DNA from: Closterium sp. NIES-65
Lineage: Eukaryota; Streptophyta; Zygnematophyceae; Desmidiales; Closteriaceae
Direction of reading: 5' to 3'
DNA: 64,000 nucleotides
NCBI GenBank assembly: GCA_948144175.1
Contig: CANXME010002488.1
Location: 124,001-188,000 of the forward strand
Made by a program: the position numbers and the translations under genes. The notes under the pieces were generated by a model. The model worked only from the letters and a program-made list of their open reading frames with translations, did no database searches and was not told the origin of the DNA. Shown here piece by piece: positions 1-14,006 of this stretch (within the stretch, counting starts at the first letter, position 1; the number at the start of each line of letters is the position of its first letter).

Positions 1-3000
1 GAGACCACTAGATTCCGCGTACTATGCGAGATCTGAGCGCTTCCGTTCTCCCTGGCATTTGCATTTTAAGTTCCGATACTGTTCGACCTGGCCAATGCAC
101 CATTTTCTCTATACATGTGTGTTGAATACATTTCAAACCTTTTTAGCTGACTAGATTTATATAATTCCCACCTTCTGATCGAGTGAGACCGTTAGATTCC
201 CTCTATTTTTTGAGAAACGAGCGTTTCCGTTCTCCCTGGCCCCACCTGCACTATGAGTGCGAAATGCCGGCCAGACTGACCGATGCACCATTTTCTCTAC
301 ACATGTGCGTTAGTTACCTTTCAAACCCTTACGTTCACTAGATGAATATATTTCCTACCTTATATTTGAGTGAGACCACTAGATTCGGTGTATTATGCGA
401 GATCTGAGCAGTTCCGTTCTCCCAGGCATTTGCACTCTACGTTCCCATACTGACCGACCTGGCCAATGCACAACTTTCCATATACATATGCATTAGATTC
501 CTTCCCAACCTTATTAGCTCACTAGATTTATATATTTCCCACCTTCTGATCGAGTGAGACCACTAGATTCCCTTTACTTTTTGAGAAATGAGCGTTTCCG
601 TTCTCCTTGGCCCTACTTGCACTATAAGTGCGAAATGCCGGCCAGACTGGCCGATGCACCATTTTCTCTACACATGTGCGTTAGTTACCTTTCAAACCCT
701 TACGTTCACTAGATGAATTTATTTCATACCTTCTATTTGAGTGAGACCACTAGATTCCGTGTACTATGCGAGATCTGAGCGCTTCCATTCTCCCTGGCAT
801 TTGCACCCTAAGTTCCCATACTGACCGACCTTGCCAATGCACCATTTTCCATATACATATGCATTAGATTCCTTTCGAACCTTATTGTCTCACTAGATTT
901 ATATATTTCCCACCTTCTGATCGAGTGAGACCGCTAGATTCCCTCTACTTTTTGAGAAATGAGCGTTTCCGTTCTCCTTGGCCCTACTTGCACTATAAGT
1001 GCGAAATGCTGGCCAGACTGGCCGATGCACCATTTTCTCTACACATGTGCGTTAGTTACCTTTCAAACCCTTACGTTCACTAGATGAATTTATTTCCTAC
1101 CTTCAATTTGAGTGAGACCACTTGATTCCGTGTACTATGCGAGATATGAGCGCTTCCGTTCTCCCTGGCATTTGCACTCCAAGTTCCCATACTGACCGAC
1201 CTGGCCAATGCACCATTTTCCATATACATATGCATTAGATTCCTTTCGAACCTTATTAGCTCACTAGATTTATATATTTCCCACCTTCTGATCGAGTGAG
1301 ACCGCTAGATTCCCTTTACTTTTTGTGAAATGAGCGTTTCCGTTCTCCTTGGCCCTACTTGCACCATAAGTGCGAAATGCCGGCCAGACTGGCCGATGCA
1401 CTATTTTCTCTACACATGTGCGTTAGTTACCTTTCAAACTCTTACGTTCACTAGATGAATTTATTTCATACCTTCTATTTGAGTGAGACCACTAGATTTC
1501 GTGTACTATGCGAGATCTGAGCGCTTCCGTTCTCCCTGGCATTTGCACTCAAGTTCCCATACTGACCGACCTGGCCAATGCACCATTTGCCATATACATA
1601 TGCATTAGATTCATTTCGAACCTTATTAGCTCACTAGAATTATATATTTCCCACCTTCTGATCGAGTGAGACCGCTAGATTCCCTCTACTTTTTGAGAAA
1701 TGAGCGTTTCCGTTCTCCTTGGCCCTACTTGCACTATAAGTGCGAAATGCCGGCCAGACTGGCCGATGCACCATTTTCTCTACACATGTGCGTTAGTTAC
1801 CTTTCAAACCCTTACGTTCACTAGATGAATATATTTCCTACTTTCTATTTGAGTGAGACCACTTGATTCCGCGTACTATGCGAGATCTGAGCGCTTCCGT
1901 TCTCCCTCGCATTTGCATTTTAAGTTCCGATACTGACCGACCTGGCCAATGCACCATTTTCTCTATACATGTGCGTTGAATACATTTCAAACCTGTTTAG
2001 CTGACTAGATTTATATATTTCCCACCTTCTGATCGAGTGAGACCGTTAGATTCTCTCTACTTTTTGAGAAACGAGCGTTTCCGTTCTCCCTGGCCCCACC
2101 TGCACTATGAGTGCGAAATGCCGGCCAGACTGACCGATGCACCATTTTCTCTACACATATGCGTTAGTTACCTTTCAAACCCTTACGTTCACTAGATGAA
2201 TATATTTCCTACCTTATATTTGAGTGAGACCACTAGATTCCGTGTATTATGCGAGATCTGAGCGGTTCCATTCTCCCAGGCATTTGCACTCTACGTTCCC
2301 ATACTGACCGACCTGGCCAATGCACCACTTTCTATATACATATGCATTAGATTCCTTCCAAACCTTATTAGCTCACTAGATTTATATATTTCCCACCTTC
2401 TGATTGAGTGAGACCGCTAGATTCCCTTTACTTTTTGAGAAATGAGTGTTTCCGTTCTCCTTGGCCCTACTTGCACTATAAGTGCGAAACGCCGGCCAGA
2501 CTGGCCGATGCACCATTTTCTCTACACATGTGCGTTAGTTACCTTTCAAACCCTTACGTTCACTAGATGAATTTATTTCCTACCTTCTATTTGAGTGAGA
2601 CCACTAGATTCCGTGTACTATGCGAGATCTGAGCGCCTCCGTTCTCCCTGGCATTTGCACTCTAAGTTCCCATACTGACCGACCTGGCCAATGCACCATT
2701 TTCCATATACATATGCATTAGATTCCTTTCGAACCTTATTTGCTCACTAGATTTATATATTTCCCACCTTCTGATCGAGTGAGACCGCTAGATTCCCTTT
2801 ACTTTTTGTGAAACGAGCGTTTCCGTTCTCCTTGGCCCTACTTGCACCATAAGTGCGAAATGCCGGCCAGACTGTCCGATGCACCATTTTCTCTACACAT
2901 GTGCGTTAGTTACCTTTCAAACCCTTACGTTCACTAGATGAATTTATTTCCTACCTTCTATTTGAGTGAGACCACTAGATTCCGTGTACTATGCGAGATC

Positions 3001-6000
3001 TGAGCGCTTCCGTTCTCCCTGGCATTTGCACTCTAAGTTCCCATACTGACCGACCTGGCCAATGCACCATTTTCCATATACATATGCATTAGATTCCTTT
3101 CGAACCTTATTAGCTCACTAGATTTATATATTTCCCACCTTCTGATCGAGTGAGAACGCTAGATTCCCTCTACTTTTTGAGAAATGAGTGTTTCCGTTCT
3201 CCTTGGCCCTACTTGCACTATAAGTGCGAAATGCCGGCCAGACTGGCCGATGCACCATTTTCTCTACACATGTGCGTTAGTTACCTTTCAAACCCTTACG
3301 TTCACTAGATGAATATATTTCCTACTTTCTATTTCAGTGAGACCACTTGATTCCGCGTACTATGCGAGATCTGAGCGCTTCTGTTCTCCCTGGCATTTGC
3401 ATTTTCAGTTCCGATACTGACGGACCTGGCCAATGCACCATTTTCTCTATACATGTGCGTTGAATACATTTCAAACCTGTTTAGCTGACTAGATTTACAT
3501 ATTTCCCACCTTCTGATCGAGTGAGACCGTTAGATTCCCTCTACTTTTTGAGAAACGAGCGTTTCCGTTCTCCCTGGCCCCACCTGCACTATGAGTGCGA
3601 AATGCCGGCCAGACTGGCCGATGCACCATTTTCTCTACACATGTGCGTTAGTTACCTTTCAAACCCTTACGTTCACTAGATGAATTTATTTCCTACCTTC
3701 TATTTGAGTGAGACCACTAGATTCCGCGTACTATGCGAAATCTGAGCGCTTCCGTTCTCCCTGGCATTTGCACTCTAAGTTCCCATACTGACCGACCTGG
3801 CCAATGCACCATTTTCCATATACATATGCATTTGATTCCTTTCGAACCTTATTAGCTCACTAGATTTATATATTTCGAACCTTCTGATCGAGTGAGACCG
3901 CTAGATTCCCTTTACTTTTTGAGAAATGACCGTTTCCGTTCTCCTTGGCCCTACTTGCACTATACGTGCGAAATGCCGGCCAGACTAGCCGATGCACCAT
4001 TTTCTCTATACAAGTACGTTAGTTACCTTTCGAACCCTTACGTTCACTAGATGAATTTATTTCCTACCTTCTATTTGAGTGAGACCACTAGATTCCGCGT
4101 ACTATGCGAGATCTGAGCGCTTCCGTTCTCCCTGGCATTTGCATTTTAAGTTCCGATACTGTTCGACCTGGCCAATGCACCATTTTCTCTATACATGTGC
4201 GTTGAATACATTTCAAACCTTTTTAGCTGACTAGATTTATATAATTCCCACCTTCTGATCGAGTGAGACCGTTAGATTCCCTCTATTTTTTGAGAAACGA
4301 GCGTTTCCGTTCTCCCTGGCCCCACCTGCACTATGAGTGCGAAATGCCGGCCAGACTGACCGATGCACCATTTTCTCTACACATGTGCGTTAGTTACCTT
4401 TCAAACCCTTACGTTCACTAGATGAATATATTTCCTACCTTATATTTGAGTGAGACCACTAGATTCGGTGTATTATGCGAGATCTGAGCAGTTCCGTTCT
4501 CCCAGGCATTTGCACTCTACGTTCCCATACTGACCGACCTGGCCAATGCACAACTTTCCATATACATATGCATTAGATTCCTTCCCAACCTTATTAGCTC
4601 ACTAGATTTATATATTTCCCACCTTCTGATCGAGTGAGACCGCTAGATTCCCTTTACTTTTTGAGAAATGAGTGTTCCGTTCTCCTTGGCCCTACTTGCA
4701 CTATAAGTGCGAAATGCCGGCCAGACTGGCCGATGCACCATTTTCTCTACACATGTGCGTTAGTTACCTTTCAAACCCTTACGTTCACTAGATGAATTTA
4801 TTTCCTACCTTCTATTTGAGTGAGACCACTAGATTCCGTGTACTATGCGAGATCTGAGCGCTTCCGTTCTCCCTGGCATTTGCACTCTAAGGTCCCATAC
4901 TGACCGACCTGGCCAATGCACCATTTTCCATATACATATGCATTAGATTCCTTTCGAACCTTATTGGCTCACTAGATTTATATATTTCCCACCTTCTGAT
5001 CGAGTGAGACCGCTAGATTCCCTTTACTTTTTGAGAAATGAGCGTTTCCGTTCTCCTTGGCCCTACTTGCACTATAAGTGCGAAATGCTGGCCAGACTGG
5101 CCGATGCACCATTTTCTCTACACATGTGCGTTAGTTACCTTTCAAACCCTTACGTTCACTAGATGAATTTATTTCCTACCTTCTATTTGAGTGAGACCAC
5201 TTGATTCCGTGTACTATGCGAGATATGAGCGCTTCCGTTCTCCCTGGCATTTGCACTCCAAGTTCCCATACTGACCGACCTGGCCAATGCACCATTTTCC
5301 ATATACATATGCATTAGATTCCTTTCGAACCTTATTAGCTCACTAGATTTATATATTTCCCACCTTCTGATCGAGTGAGACCGCTAGATTCCCTTTACTT
5401 TTTGTGAAATGAGCGTTTCCGTTCTCCTTGGCCCTACTTGCACCATAAGTGCAAAATGCCGGCCAGACTGGCCGATGCACTATTTTCTCTACACATGTGC
5501 GTTAGTTACCTTTCAAACCTTTACGTTCACTAGATGAATTTATTTCATACCTTCTATTTGAGTGAGACCACTAGATTTCGTGTACTATGCGAGATCTGAG
5601 CGCTTCCGTTCTCCCTGGCATTTGCACTCAAGTTCCCATACTGACCGACCTGGCCAATGCACCATTTGCCATATACATATGCATTAGATTCATTTCGAAC
5701 CTTATTAGCTCACTAGATTTATATATTTCCCACCTTTTGATCGAGTGAGACCGCTAGATTCCCTCTCCTTTTTGAGAAATGAGTGTTTCCGTTCTCCTTG
5801 GCCCTACTTGCACTATAAGTGCGAAATGCCGGCCAGACTGGCCGATGCACCATTTTCTCTACACATGTGCGTTAGATACCTTTCAAACCCTTACGTTCAC
5901 TAGATGAATATATTTCCTACTTTCTATTTGAGTGAGACCACTTGATTCCGCGTACTATGCGAGATCTGAGCGCTTCCGTTCTCCCTTGCATTTGCATTTT

Positions 6001-8160
6001 AAGTTCCGATACTGACTGACCTGGCCAAAACATCATTTTCTCTATACATGTGCGTTGAATACATTTCAAACCTGTTTAGCTGACTAGATTTATATATTTC
6101 CCACCTTCTGATTGAGTGAGACCGTTAGATTCTCTCTACTTTTTGAGAAACGAGCGTTTCCGTTCTCCCTGGCCCCACCTGCACTATGAGTGCGAAATGC
6201 CGGCCAGACTGGCCGATGCACCATTTTCTCTACACATGTGCGTTAGTTACCTTTCAAACCCTTACGTTCACTAGATGAATATATTTCCTACCTTATATTT
6301 GAGTGAGACCACTAGATTCCGTGTATTATGCGAGATCTGAGCGGTTCCGTTCTCCCAGGCATTTGCACTCTAAGTTCCCATACTGACCGACCTGGCCAAT
6401 GCACCACTTTCCATATACATGTGCATTAGATTCCTTCCGAACCTTATTTGCTCACTATATTTATATATTTCCCACCTTCAGATCGAGTGAGACTCCTAGA
6501 TTCCCTTTACTTTCTGAGAAATGAGCGTTTCCGCTCTCCTTGGCCCTACTTGCACTATAAGTGCGAAATGCCGGACAGACAGGCCGATGCACCATTTTCT
6601 CTACACATGTGCGTTAGTTACCGTTCAAATCCTTACGTTCACTAGATGAATTTATCTCCTACCTTCAATTTGAGTGAGACCACTAGATTCCGTGTACTAT
6701 GCAAGATCTGAGCGCTTCCGTTCTCCCTGGCATTTGCACTCTAAGTTCCCATACTGACCGGCCTGGCCAATGCACCATTTTCCATATACATGTGCATTAG
6801 ATTCCCTTCGAACCTTATTAGCTCACTAGATGTATATATTTCGAACCTTCTGATCGAGTGAGACCGCTAGATTCCCTTCACTGTTTGAGAAATGACCGTT
6901 TCCGTTCTCCTTGGCCCTAGTTGCACTATAAGTGCGAAATGCCGGCCAGACTGGCCGATGCACAATTTTCTCTACACATGTGCGTTAGTTACCTTTCAAA
7001 CCCTTACGTTCACTAGATGTATATTTTTCCTACTTTCTATTTGAGTGAGACCACTTGATTCCGTGTACTATGCGAGATCTGAGCGCTTCCGTTCTCCCTG
7101 GCATTTGCATTTTAAGTTCCGATACTGACCAACCTGGCCAATGCACCATTTTCTCTATACATATGCGTTGAATACATTTCAAACCTTTTTAGCTGACTAG
7201 ATTTATATATTTCCCACCTTTTGATCGAGTGAGACCGTTAGATTCCCTCTACTTTTTGAGAAACGAGCGTTTTCGTTCTCCCTGGCCCCACCTGCTTTAT
7301 GAGTGCGAAATGCCGGCCAGACTGGCCGATGCACCATTTTCTCTACACATGTGCGTTAGTTACCTTTCAGACCCTCAAGTTCACTAGATGAATATATTTC
7401 CTACTTTCTATTTGAGTGAGACCACTTGATTCTGTGTACTATGCGAGATCTGAGCGCTTCCGTTCTCCCTGGCATTTGCATTTTAAGTTCTGATACTGAC
7501 CGACCTTGCCAATGCACCATTTTCTCTATACATGTGCGTTGAATACATTTCAAACCTTTTAAGCTGACTAGATTTATATATTTCCCACCTTCTGATCGAG
7601 TGAGACCGTTAGATTCCCTCTACTTTTTGAGAAACGAGCGTTTCCGTTCTCCCTGGCCCCACCTGCACTATGAGTGCGAAATGCCGGCCAGACTGACCGA
7701 TGCACCATTTTCTCTACACATGTGCGTTAGTTACCTTTCAAACCCTTACGTTCACTAGATGAATATATTTCCTACCTTAAATTTGAGTGAGACCACTAGA
7801 TTCCGTGTATTATGCGAGATCTGAGCGGTTCCGTTCTCCCAGGCATTTGCACTCTACGTTCCCATACTGACCGACCTGGCCAATGCACAACTTTCCATAT
7901 ACATATGCATTAGATTCCTTCCGAACCTTATTAGCTCACTAGATTTATATATTTCCCACCTTCTAATCGAGTGAGACCGCTAGTTTCCTTTTACTTTTTG
8001 AGAAATAAGCGTTTCCGTTCTCCTTGGCCCTACTTGCACTATAAGTGCGAAATGCCGGCCAGACTGGCCGATGCACCATTTTCTCTACACATGTGCGTTA
8101 GTTACCTTACAAACACTTACGTTCACTAGATGAATTTATTTCCTACCTTCTATTTGAGTG
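1..8160 (+). repeat. Higher-order repeat, about 4.08 kb (11 dimers)
   Basis: Positions 1 onward recur from 4081 with the same private variants: ATACTGTTCGACC at about 158 and 4,158 region equivalents, CTATTTTTTGAG near 204 and 4284, and CACAACTTTCC near 468 and 4548. A 2-bp deletion giving GCACTCAAG lies at 1545 and 5624. The offset is 4079-4080 bp, equal to 11 dimers of 371 bp. The match is clear for about the first 2.6 kb of the unit; after that the second copy has lost about one dimer and drifts. The same marker recurs at 8591, only eight dimers further on, so later copies are shortened. I read these positions by eye; a dot plot would fix the limits. Confidence 0.8.
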
Positions 8161-11100
8161 AGACCACTAGATTCCGTGTACTATGCGAGATCTGAGCGCT
8201 TCCGTTCTCCCTGGCATTTGCACTCTAAGTTCCCATACTGACCGACCTGGCCAATGCACCATTTTCCATATACATATGCATTAGATTCCTTTCGAACCTT
8301 ATTAGCTCACTAGATTTATATATTTCCCACCTTCTGATCGAGTGAGACCGCTAGATTCCCTTTACTTTTTGTGAAATGAGCGTTTCCGTTCTCCTTGGCC
8401 CTACTTGCACCATTAGTGCGAAATGCCGGCCAGACTGGCCGATGCACTATTTTCTCTACACATGTGCGTTAGTTACCTTTCAAACCCTTACGTTCACTAG
8501 ATGAATTTATTTCATACCTTCTATTTGAGTGAGACCACTAGATTTCGTGTACTATGCGAGATCTGAGCGCTTCCGTTCTCCCTGGCATTTGCACTCAAGT
8601 TCCCATACTGACCGACCTGGCCAATGCACCATTTTCCATATACATATGCATTAGATTTCTTTCGAACCTTATTAGCTCACTAGATTTATATATTTCCCAC
8701 CTTCTGATCGAGTGAGACTGCTAGATTCCCTCTACTTTTTGAGAAATGAGCGTTTCCGTTCTCCTTGGCCCTACTTGCACTATAAGTGCGAAATGCCGGC
8801 CAGACTGGCCGGTACACCATTTTCTCTACACATGTACGTTAGTTACCTTTCAAACCCTTACGTTCACTAGATGAATATATTTCCTACTCTCTATTTGAGT
8901 GAGACCACTTGATTCCGCGTACTATGCGAGATCTGAGCGCTTGCGTTCTCCCTGGCATTTGCACTCTAAGTTTCCATACTGACCGACCTGGCCAATGCAC
9001 CATTTTCTCTATACATGTGCGTTGAATACATTTCAAACCTTTTTAGCTGACTAGATTTATATATTTCCCACCTTCTGATCGAGTGAGACCGTTAGATTCC
9101 CTCTACTTTTTGAGAAACGAGCGTTTCCGTTCTCCCTGGCCCCACCTGCACTATGAGTGCGAAATGTCGGCCAGACTGGCCGATGCACCATTTTCTCTAC
9201 ACATGTGCGTTAGTTACCTTTCAAACCCTTACGTTCACTAGATGAATATATTTCCTACCTTATATTTGAGTGAGACCACTAGATTCCGTGTATTATGCGA
9301 GATCTGAGCGGTTCCGTTCTCCCAGGCATTTGCACTCTAAGTTCCCATACTGACCGACCTGGCCAATGCACCACTTTCCATATACATATGCATTAGATTC
9401 CTTTCGAACCTTATAAGCTCACTAGATTTATATATTTCCCACCTTCTGATCGAGTGAGACCGCTAGATTCCCTTTACTTTTTGAGAAATGAGCGTTTCCG
9501 TTCTCCTTGGCCCTACTTGCACTATAAGTGCGAAATGCCGGCCAGACTGGCCGATGCACCATTTTCTCTACACATGTGCGTTAGTTACCTTTCAAACCCT
9601 TACTTTCACTAGATGAATTTATTTCCTACCTTCTATTTGAGTGAGACCACTAGATTCCGTGTACTATGCGAGATATGAGCGCTTCCGTTCTCCTTGGCAT
9701 TTGCACTCTAAGTTCCCATACTGACCGACCTGGCCAATGCACCATTTTCCATATACATATGCATTAGATTCCTTTCGAACCTTATTAGCTCACTAGATTT
9801 ATATATTTCCCACCTTCTGATCGAGTGAGACCGCTAGATTCCCTTTACTTTTTGAGAAATGAGCGTTTCCGTTCTCCTTGGCCCTACTTGCACCATATGT
9901 GAGAACTGCCGGCCAGACTAGCCGATGCACCATTTTCCCTACACATGTGCGTTAGTTACCTTTCAAACCCTTACGTTCACTAGATGAATTTATTTCCTAC
10001 CTTCTATTTGAGTGAGACCACTTGATTCCGCGTACTATGCGAGATCTGTGCGCTTCCGTTCTCCCTGGCATTTGCATTTTAAGTTCCGATACTGACCGAC
10101 CTGGCCAATGCACCATTTTCTCTATACATGTGCCTTGAATACATTTCAAACCTGTTTAGCTGACTAGATTTATATATTTCCCACCTTCTGATCGAGTGAG
10201 ACCGTTAGATTCCCTCTACTTTTTGAGAAACGAGCGTTTCCGTTCTCCCTGGCCCCACCTGCACTATGAGTGCGAAATGCCGGCCAGACTGGCCGATGCA
10301 CCATTTTCTCTACACATGTGCGTTAGTTACCTTTCAAACCCTTACGTTCACTAGATGAATATATTTCCTACCTTATATTTGAGTGAGACCACTAGATTCC
10401 GTGTATTGTGCGAGATCTGAGCGGTTCCGTTCTCCCAGGCATTTGCACTCTAAGTTCCCATACTGACCGACCTGGCCAATGCACCACTTTCCATATACAT
10501 ATGCATTAGATTCCTTCCAAACCTTATTAGCTCACTAGATTTATATATTTCCCACCTTCTGATCGAGTGAGACCGCTAGATTCCCTCTACTTTTTGAGAA
10601 ATGAGCGTTTTCGTTCTCCTTGGCCCTACTTGCACTATAAGTGCGAAATGCCGGCCAGACTGGCCGATGCACCATTTTCTCTACACATGTGCGTTAGTTA
10701 CCTTTCAAACCCTTACGTTCACTAGATGACTATATTTCCTACTTTCTATTTGAGTGAGACCACTTGATTCCGTGTACTATGCGAGATCTGAGCGCTTCCG
10801 TTCTCCCTGGCATATGCATTTTAAGTTCCGATACTGACCGACCTGGCCAATGCACCATTTTCTCTATACATGTGCGTTGAATACATTTCAAACCTTTTTA
10901 GCTGACTAGATTTATATATTTCCCACCTTTTGATCAAGTGAGACCGTTAGATTCCCTCTACTTTTTGAGAAACGAGCGTTTCCGTTCTCCCTGGCCCCAC
11001 CTGCACTATGAGTGCGAAATGCCGGCCAGACTGGCCGATGCACCATTTTCTCTACACATGTGCGTTAGTTACCTTTCAAACCCTTACGTTCACTAGATGA

Positions 11101-13666
11101 ATATATTTCCTACCTTATATTTGAGTGAGACCACTAGATTCCGTGTATTATGCGAGATCTGAGCGGTTCCGTTCTCCCAGGCATTTGCACTCTAAGTTCC
11201 CATACTGACCGACCTGGCCAATGCACCACTTTCCATATACATATGCATTAGATTCCTTCCGAACCTTATAAGCTCACTAGATTTATATATTTCCCACCTT
11301 CTGTTCGAGTGAGACCGCTAGATTCCCTTTACTTTTTGAGAAATGAGCGTTTCCGTTCTCCTTGGACCTACTTGCACTATAAGTGCGAAATGCCGGCCAG
11401 ACTGGCCGATGCACCATTTTCTCTAAACATGTGCGTTAGTTACCTTTCAAACCCTTACGTTCACTAGATGAATATATTTCCTACATTCTATTTGAGTGAG
11501 ACCACTTGATTCCATGTTCGATGCGAGATCTGAGCGCTTCCGTTCTCCCTGGCATTTGCATTTTAAGTTCCGATACTGACCGACCTGGCCAATGCACCAT
11601 TTTCTCTATACTTGTGCGTTGAATACATTTCAAACCTTTTTAGCTGACTAGATTTATATATTTCCCACCTTCTGATCGAGTGAGACCGTTAGATTCCCTC
11701 TACTTTTTGAGAAACGAGCGTTTCCGTTCTCCCTGGCCCCACCTGCACTATGAGTGCGAAATGCCGGCCAGACTGACCGATGCACCATTTTCTCTACACA
11801 TGTGCGTTAGTTACCTTTCAAACCCTTACGTTCACTAGATGAATATATTTCCTACCTTATATTTGAGTGAGACCACTAGATTCCGTGTATTATGCGAGAT
11901 CTGAGCGGTTCCGTTCTCCCAGGCATTTGCACTCTAAGTTCGCATACTGACCTACCTGGCCAATGCACCACTTTCCATATACATATGCATTGGATTCCTT
12001 CCGAACCTTATTAGCTCACTAGATTTATATATTTCCCACCTTCTGATCGAGTGAGACCGCTAGATTCCCTTTACTTTTTGAGAAATGAGGGTTTCCGTTC
12101 TCCTTGGCCCTACTTGCACTATAAGTGCGAAATGCCGGCCAGACTGGCCGATGCACCATTTTCTCTACACATGTGCGTTAGTTACCTTTCAAACCCTTAC
12201 GTTCACTAGATGAATTTATTTCCTAGCTTCTATTTGAGTGAGATCACTAGATTCCGTGTACTATGCGAGATCTGAGCGCCTCCGTTCTCCCTGGCATTTG
12301 CACTCTAAGTTCCCATACTGACCGACCTGGCCAATGCACCATTTTCCATATACATATGCATTAGATTCCTTTCGAACCTTATTAGCTCGCTAGATTTATA
12401 TATTTCCCACCTTCTCATCGAGTGAGACCGCTAGGTTCCCTTTACTTTTTGAGAAATGAGCATTTCCGTTCTCCTTGGCCCTACTTGCACCATAAGTGCG
12501 AAATGCCGGCCAGACTGGCCGATGCACCATTTTCTCTACACATGTGCGTTAGTTACCTTTCAAACCCTTACGTTCACTAGATGAATTTATTTCCTACCTT
12601 CTATTTGAGTGAGACCACTAGATTCCGTGTACTATGTGAGATCTGAGCGCTTCCGTTCTCCCTGGCATTTGCACTCTAAGTTCCCATACTGACCGACCTA
12701 GCCAATGCACCATTTTCCATATACATATGCATTAGATTCCTTTCGAACCTTATTAGCTCACTAGATTTATATATTTCCCACCTTCTGATCGAGTGAGACC
12801 GCTAGATTCCCTTTACTTTTTGAGAAATGAGCGTTTCCGTTCTCCTTGGCCCTAGTTGCACTATAAGTGCGAAATGCCGGCCAGACTGGCCGATGCACCA
12901 TTTTCTCTACACATGTGCGTTAGTTACCTTTCAACCCCTTACGTTCACTAGATGAATTTATTTCCTACCTTCTATTTGAGTGAAACCACTAGATTCCGTG
13001 TATTATGCGAGATCTGAGCAGTTCCGTTCTCCCAGGCATTTGCACTCTAAGTTCCCATACTGACCGACCTGGCCAATGCACCATTTTCCATATACATATG
13101 CATTAGATTCCTTTCGAACCTTATTAGCTCACTAGATTTATATATTTCCCACCTTCTGATCGAGTGAGACCGCTAGATTGGCTCTATTTTTTGAGAAATG
13201 AGCTTTTCCGTTCTCCTTGGCCCTAGTTGCACTATAAGTGCGAAATGCCGGCCAGAGTCGCCGATGCACAATTTTCTCTACACATGTGCGTTAGTTACCT
13301 TTCAAACCCTTACGTTCACTAGATGAATATATTTCCTACTTTCTATTTGAGTGAGACCACTTGATTCTATATACTATGCGAGATCTGAGCGCTTCCGTTC
13401 TCCCTGGCATTTGCATTTTAAGTTCCGATACTGACCGACCTGGCCAATGCACCATTTTCTCTATACATGTGCGTTGAATACATTTCAAACCTTTTTAGCT
13501 GACTACATTTATATATTTCCCACCTTCTGATCGAGTGAGACCGTTAGATTCCCTCTACTTTTTGAGAAACAAGCGTTTCCGTTCTCCCTGGCCCCACCTG
13601 CACTATGAGTGCGAAATGCCGGCCAGACTGGCCGATGCACCATTTTCTCTACACATGTGCGTTAGT
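1..13666 (+). repeat. 371-bp dimeric satellite array, left block (forward orientation)
   Basis: This is a continuous tandem array of about 37 dimers. Each dimer has two related but diverged subunits, about 184 and 187 bp, both starting near GAGTGAGACC; starts fall at 1, 185, 372, 556, 743, 927 and 1114. One subunit carries TATGCGAGATCTGAGCG and CATATACATATGCATTAG. The other carries GGCCAGACTGGCC, a 13-bp dyad that is also a SfiI-type site, and ACACATGTGCG. At least two dimer subfamilies alternate: one with CTTGGCCCTACTTGCACTA, the other with CCTGGCCCCACCTGCACTA. The subunits are close to nucleosome repeat length, as in many plant centromeric satellites, but nothing here proves centromere function. 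The array stops mid-unit at the LTR of copia fragment A. Short open frames inside it (for example 6448-6645) are not credible genes. Confidence 0.97.
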
Positions 13667-13801
13667 TGTTGAGAATAGAATGAGAATGAATGAACTATGA
13701 ATGAAGTGAGTACAAATAGGAAACCCTAACTGGGTTGTACCCCCTATGGGATACCCCACTACAGCCTACACAATAGTATCAGCTACATATATGTTCTGAC
13801 A
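13667..13801 (-). repeat. LTR (3') of copia fragment A, 135 bp
   Basis: It starts TGTTGAG and ends TTCTGACA on the plus strand, so it has the TG...CA termini of an LTR. It aligns over its length with the two 137-bp LTRs of element C but is clearly diverged at its left end. The satellite is interrupted exactly at 13,666/13,667. The 5 bp just outside, TTAGT (13,662-13,666), would be one copy of the target-site duplication; the partner is lost with the 5' end. A telo-box AAACCCTAA lies at 13,721-13,729. Confidence 0.9.
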
Positions 13802-14006
13802 CACCCCCATAGGCAAAGTGGGGGAGAGCAAGGGGTCACAAGACCAGTCAAGCAAGGCAAAGCAAAGCTCAGGGTGGATCACAAAGTCACCACACAGTCC
13901 GAGCACAAGAGCAAGGCCAAAGGCTAGTTCACATGCAAGAGTACAGACATATATATAAAGCTAGACAAGCAAGAGCAGGTATATATATGTCACACTACAA
14001 GTAAAT
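13802..14006 (-). other. 3' untranslated region and polypurine tract of fragment A
   Basis: This noncoding stretch lies between the pol stop codon and the 3' LTR. Directly next to the LTR the minus strand reads CCTATGGGGGTG, a short purine-rich tract in the position of the plus-strand primer; element C has the same tract. The rest is A/G-rich with TATATA runs and shows no gene. Confidence 0.75.

Noticed and set aside
6448-6645. Short open frames in the satellite (also 42,985-43,182, 45,310-45,534, 51,987-52,211, 52,795-53,112, 53,908-54,093, 62,942-63,136 and 63,256-63,480)
   Set aside because: They are the same satellite segment opened by chance point changes; neighbouring units carry stops in that frame.
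13721-13729. Interstitial telomere tract
   Set aside because: Only a single AAACCCTAA is present per LTR, with no tandem run.
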